Part shown: positions 61,694-64,000 of the stretch, one piece after another
How the letters are laid out: every line of letters begins with the position of its first letter
How positions within the stretch are numbered: the stretch's first letter is position 1
The notes under the pieces: generated by a model
Seen by the model: the letters and a program-made list of their open reading frames with translations, nothing else
Told to the model about the DNA's origin: nothing
Database searches by the model: none
Assembly (NCBI GenBank): GCA_023229845.1
Contig: JALNYK010000016.1
Coordinates: forward strand, 1 to 64,000
DNA length: 64,000 nucleotides
Source of the DNA: Gallionella sp.
GTDB lineage: Bacteria; Pseudomonadota; Gammaproteobacteria; Burkholderiales; Gallionellaceae
Direction of reading: 5' to 3'
Position numbers and translations under genes: made by a program

Positions 61694-63025
61694 ATGTTAC
61701 CCCAAAACCGGCTCGTCCAAGAACGCAACACGCCAAAAAATCAGGCTCCGGCAGGCAAAATGAAGCTGCGCTGGTTCGTTGCGCTGTCGACGATGCCGCT
61801 GCTGGGCGTCGTGACGGCCTTCGGTCTGGTGCCGGAAAGCGAGTTGGGGCTGGACATCGGCAAAATCGCATTCGAAGAGATCGCCCTGCCCAAGGTCGCA
61901 CCCGCCGCGTTTACCGAGAACCACTTCTGGCGCAACGAAAAAATGCAGCGCGGCGACACCGTCGCTGAACTGCTGCGCCGCCTGAACGTATCGGACAGCC
62001 AGGCCAGCGAATACCTGCGCACCGCCGCCGAAGCCGAGTCGTTCCGCAAGCTGCCGGTCGGCCGCGAGGTGCAGGCCGAAACCGACGCTACCGGCAAACT
62101 GGTCGCACTGCGCTATCTGGGCGATAAGAACGCCCAGGTGGTGATCGAGGCTCAAGGCGAGGGTTACACAACCAGGATTCAGGAAGCGCAACTCGAGAAA
62201 CGCCTGTTCGTGCGCACCGGCGAAATCAAGACCAGCCTGTATGCGGCGACCGATGCCGCCGGCGTGCCCGAGGGCGCGGCCAACCAGTTGACCGAAATTT
62301 TCAGCGGCGACATCGACTTCCACCACGACCTGAAGCGCGGCGACAAATTCACCGTGATCTACGAGATGACCTACAGCAACGGCGAACTGATCAGCACCGG
62401 ACGCATCCAGGCCGCCGAGTTCGTCAACCAGGGCACGGCGTATCGCGCGATCTACTTTCAGGGCGAGGGTCAGTCGCAGGGCGATTACTACACCCAGGAA
62501 GGCAAGAGCGTGCGCAAGGCTTTCCTGCGCTCGCCGATCGCTTTCTCGCGCATCAGTTCCGGCTTCAGCAATTCGCGCTTCCACCCTGTGCTGAACAAAT
62601 GGCGCGCCCATAAGGGCGTGGACTTCGCCGCCCCGATCGGCACGCCGGTCAAGGTCACTTCGGACGGCATCGTTTCCACCTTCGGCAGGCAGAACGGCTA
62701 TGGCAACGTCATCATGATCAACCATCAGGGGCGCTACACCACGGTGTACGGCCACCTGTCCCGTTTTGCCAAGGGACTGAAACGCGGCCAGCGCGTGGCG
62801 CAGGGTAGCGTTATCGGCTACGTCGGCATGACCGGCATCACCAGCGGCCCGCACCTGCACTACGAATTCAAGGTCGATGGACAGCAGCGCGACCCGTTGC
62901 GCGTAGCTCTGCCAAACGCCCAACCCGTCAAGGCGGCCAACCGGGAGGCCTTCCTGGCCGTGGCAGACAATTTTGTGGCCCGCATCAATCAGCTGCGCAA
63001 CACCAACCTCGCCAAGCTCGACTGA
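61694..63025 (+). CDS. M23-family peptidoglycan metallopeptidase
   Basis: A 443-residue inner-membrane-anchored endopeptidase of the MepM/YebA kind. One N-terminal span (WFVALSTMPLLGVVTAFGLV), a LysM/OapA-like middle with GDTVAELLRRLNVSD and KRGDKFTVIYE, and the C-terminal M23 lysostaphin domain: HxxxD in HKGVDFAAP and HLHYEF zinc ligands. Strong AGGAGG site 8 bases before the ATG. Followed by anmK after 7 bases. Confidence 0.94.
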   Translation: MLPQNRLVQERNTPKNQAPAGKMKLRWFVALSTMPLLGVVTAFGLVPESELGLDIGKIAFEEIALPKVAPAAFTENHFWRNEKMQRGDTVAELLRRLNVSDSQASEYLRTAAEAESFRKLPVGREVQAETDATGKLVALRYLGDKNAQVVIEAQGEGYTTRIQEAQLEKRLFVRTGEIKTSLYAATDAAGVPEGAANQLTEIFSGDIDFHHDLKRGDKFTVIYEMTYSNGELISTGRIQAAEFVNQGTAYRAIYFQGEGQSQGDYYTQEGKSVRKAFLRSPIAFSRISSGFSNSRFHPVLNKWRAHKGVDFAAPIGTPVKVTSDGIVSTFGRQNGYGNVIMINHQGRYTTVYGHLSRFAKGLKRGQRVAQGSVIGYVGMTGITSGPHLHYEFKVDGQQRDPLRVALPNAQPVKAANREAFLAVADNFVARINQLRNTNLAKLD

Positions 63026-63032
63026 TCCAGCC

Positions 63033-64000
63033 GTGCGCCAGCCTGAGCTCTATATCGGGCTGATGTCCGGCACTAGCCTGGACGGCGTCGATGCCGTCCT
63101 CGTTGACCTTGCCCAGCCGCAACCAGAACTCATTGCCCGCCACTACCTGCCGTTCGACGAAGAACTGAAGAGCGAGCTGCTAGCGCTGCATCACCCAGAC
63201 CACAACGAACTTCACCGCAGCCAACTGGTCGCCAACCGGCTGGCTCGGCTGTATGCGCAAAGCGTCGCGGCATTATTGGGAAAAACCGGCATCGCCACAG
63301 CACGGATCGAAGCGATCGGCTGTCACGGTCAGACCATACGCCACTGCCCGGAACACGGCTATACGCTGCAGATCGGCAATTCGGCGTTGCTGGCGGAACT
63401 GTCCGGCATCCGCGTCGTGAGCGATTTCCGCAGCCGCGACATCGCCGCCGGCGGGCAGGGCGCGCCTCTGGTTCCGGCCTTCCACGACAAGGTGCTGCGC
63501 CACGCCACTATCCACCGCGTGGTGGTCAACGTCGGCGGCATCGGCAACCTGACCGACCTGCCGCCGAATGCCCCCACATCGGGTTTCGACTGCGGCCCGG
63601 GCGGCCTGCTGATGGATGCCTGGTGCATGCGCCATCTCGGTCAACCCTACGATGTCGACGGTGCTTGGGCAGTCTCCGGCGAAGTGCTGCCGGCGCTGCT
63701 GGAGCGGATGCTGGACGAGCCGTTCTTCGCGCTGCCGCCGCCGAAAAGCAGCGGCCGCGATCTGTTCAACATGACATGGCTGGAAAGCCGTCTGAAAGGC
63801 GACGAGACTGCGGCAGACGTGCAGGCCACGCTGCTGGAATTAACCTGTCAGGGCATCGCCCGCGCGATCCGAAAACATTGCCGCGGTGCGCAGGAGATGT
63901 ACCTGTGCGGCGGCGGCGCACACAACAGCGCCCTGCGCGCCCGCCTCGCCACACTGTTGCCGAAATGCGCTATCGATACGACCGACAGTCTGGGCGTCAG
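63033..64000 (+). CDS. anmK: Anhydro-N-acetylmuramic acid kinase (3' end outside window)
   Basis: Starts at GTG (no ATG available) and runs off the window; 322 codons are visible of a family length near 370. N terminus RQPELYIGLMSGTSLDGVDAV, then GCHGQTIRH, VSDFRSRDIAAGGQGAPLVP, VNVGGIGNLTDLP and FDCGPGGLLMDAW are all typical of AnmK, which phosphorylates and opens 1,6-anhydroMurNAc during cell-wall recycling. Downstream of a peptidoglycan hydrolase, a logical pairing. Confidence 0.95.
   Translation, partial: MRQPELYIGLMSGTSLDGVDAVLVDLAQPQPELIARHYLPFDEELKSELLALHHPDHNELHRSQLVANRLARLYAQSVAALLGKTGIATARIEAIGCHGQTIRHCPEHGYTLQIGNSALLAELSGIRVVSDFRSRDIAAGGQGAPLVPAFHDKVLRHATIHRVVVNVGGIGNLTDLPPNAPTSGFDCGPGGLLMDAWCMRHLGQPYDVDGAWAVSGEVLPALLERMLDEPFFALPPPKSSGRDLFNMTWLESRLKGDETAADVQATLLELTCQGIARAIRKHCRGAQEMYLCGGGAHNSALRARLATLLPKCAIDTTDSLGV

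Overview
The window reads as a chromosomal segment of a betaproteobacterium. The best guess, an inference from gene content and order rather than from any search, is a Gallionellaceae/Nitrosomonadales-like microaerophile (Sideroxydans or Gallionella type). Supporting points are the complete cbb3 oxidase operon with its assembly genes, anaerobic-type hemN, the lptM-lysA / cyaY and tyrS / M23 peptidase / anmK arrangements, an MSHA-type pilus cluster, and many small GC-rich palindromic repeats between and inside genes. Most of the DNA is GC-rich housekeeping sequence. Two stretches, 8608-9390 and 32997-37501, are visibly AT-richer and look acquired.

Layout. 1-8.2 kb: lysine synthesis and outer-membrane lipoprotein genes (lysA, lptM), frataxin (cyaY), a minus-strand run glyQ-glyS-gmhB-plsC-YgjP-like peptidase, a 54-residue unknown ORF and ubiX. 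8.2-9.8 kb: an HNH-type gene bracketed by about 200-bp inverted repeats. 9.8-15.7 kb: a four-PAS histidine kinase, mutY (with a repeat read through in frame) and an AsmA-family gene. 16-27.3 kb: hemN, two unknown membrane-associated genes, then ccoN-O-Q-P, a 39-residue membrane peptide, a terminator, and ccoG-H-I-S. 27.3-28.04 kb: a leader/promoter region, duplicated tRNA 3' ends and tRNA-Ser(CGA). 28.1-43.2 kb: mltF, a potassium-channel-like gene and a minus-strand series sco1 - histidine kinase - response regulator - ftsK - lolA - [type IIG restriction enzyme - KilA-N protein] - rarA - serS - channel. The bracketed pair is inserted into what is otherwise a housekeeping gene order. 43.1-48.7 kb: biotin genes bioB, bioF, bioH, bioC, bioD with a TauE/SafE-like membrane protein. 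48.8-49.5 kb: comF. 49.7-60.3 kb: an MSHA-type pilus cluster (mshQ, mshI, PilN-like, mshJ, K, L, M, N). 60.3-64 kb: tyrS, an M23 peptidase and the 5' part of anmK, which runs off the window.

How it works together. ccoNOQP encode the high-affinity terminal oxidase, ccoGHIS supply copper and maturation, hemN makes haem without oxygen, and the nearby sco1 may also serve copper delivery. The msh cluster encodes inner-membrane assembly platform, secretin and a giant secreted adhesin-like MshQ. The biotin genes cover pimeloyl-ACP methyl ester synthesis and release (bioC, bioH) and most of ring assembly (bioF, bioD, bioB); bioA is not in the window.

Most striking: (i) palindromic repeats of three families read in frame through mutY, bioH and a TauE/SafE gene, and one family supplying the stop codons of three genes; (ii) the restriction/KilA-N module translationally interlocked with lolA and rarA; (iii) the HNH gene in an inverted-repeat cassette; (iv) serial tRNA-Ser 3'-end duplications, each with its own terminator. 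No CRISPR array, insertion sequence transposase, rRNA or phage gene set was seen.
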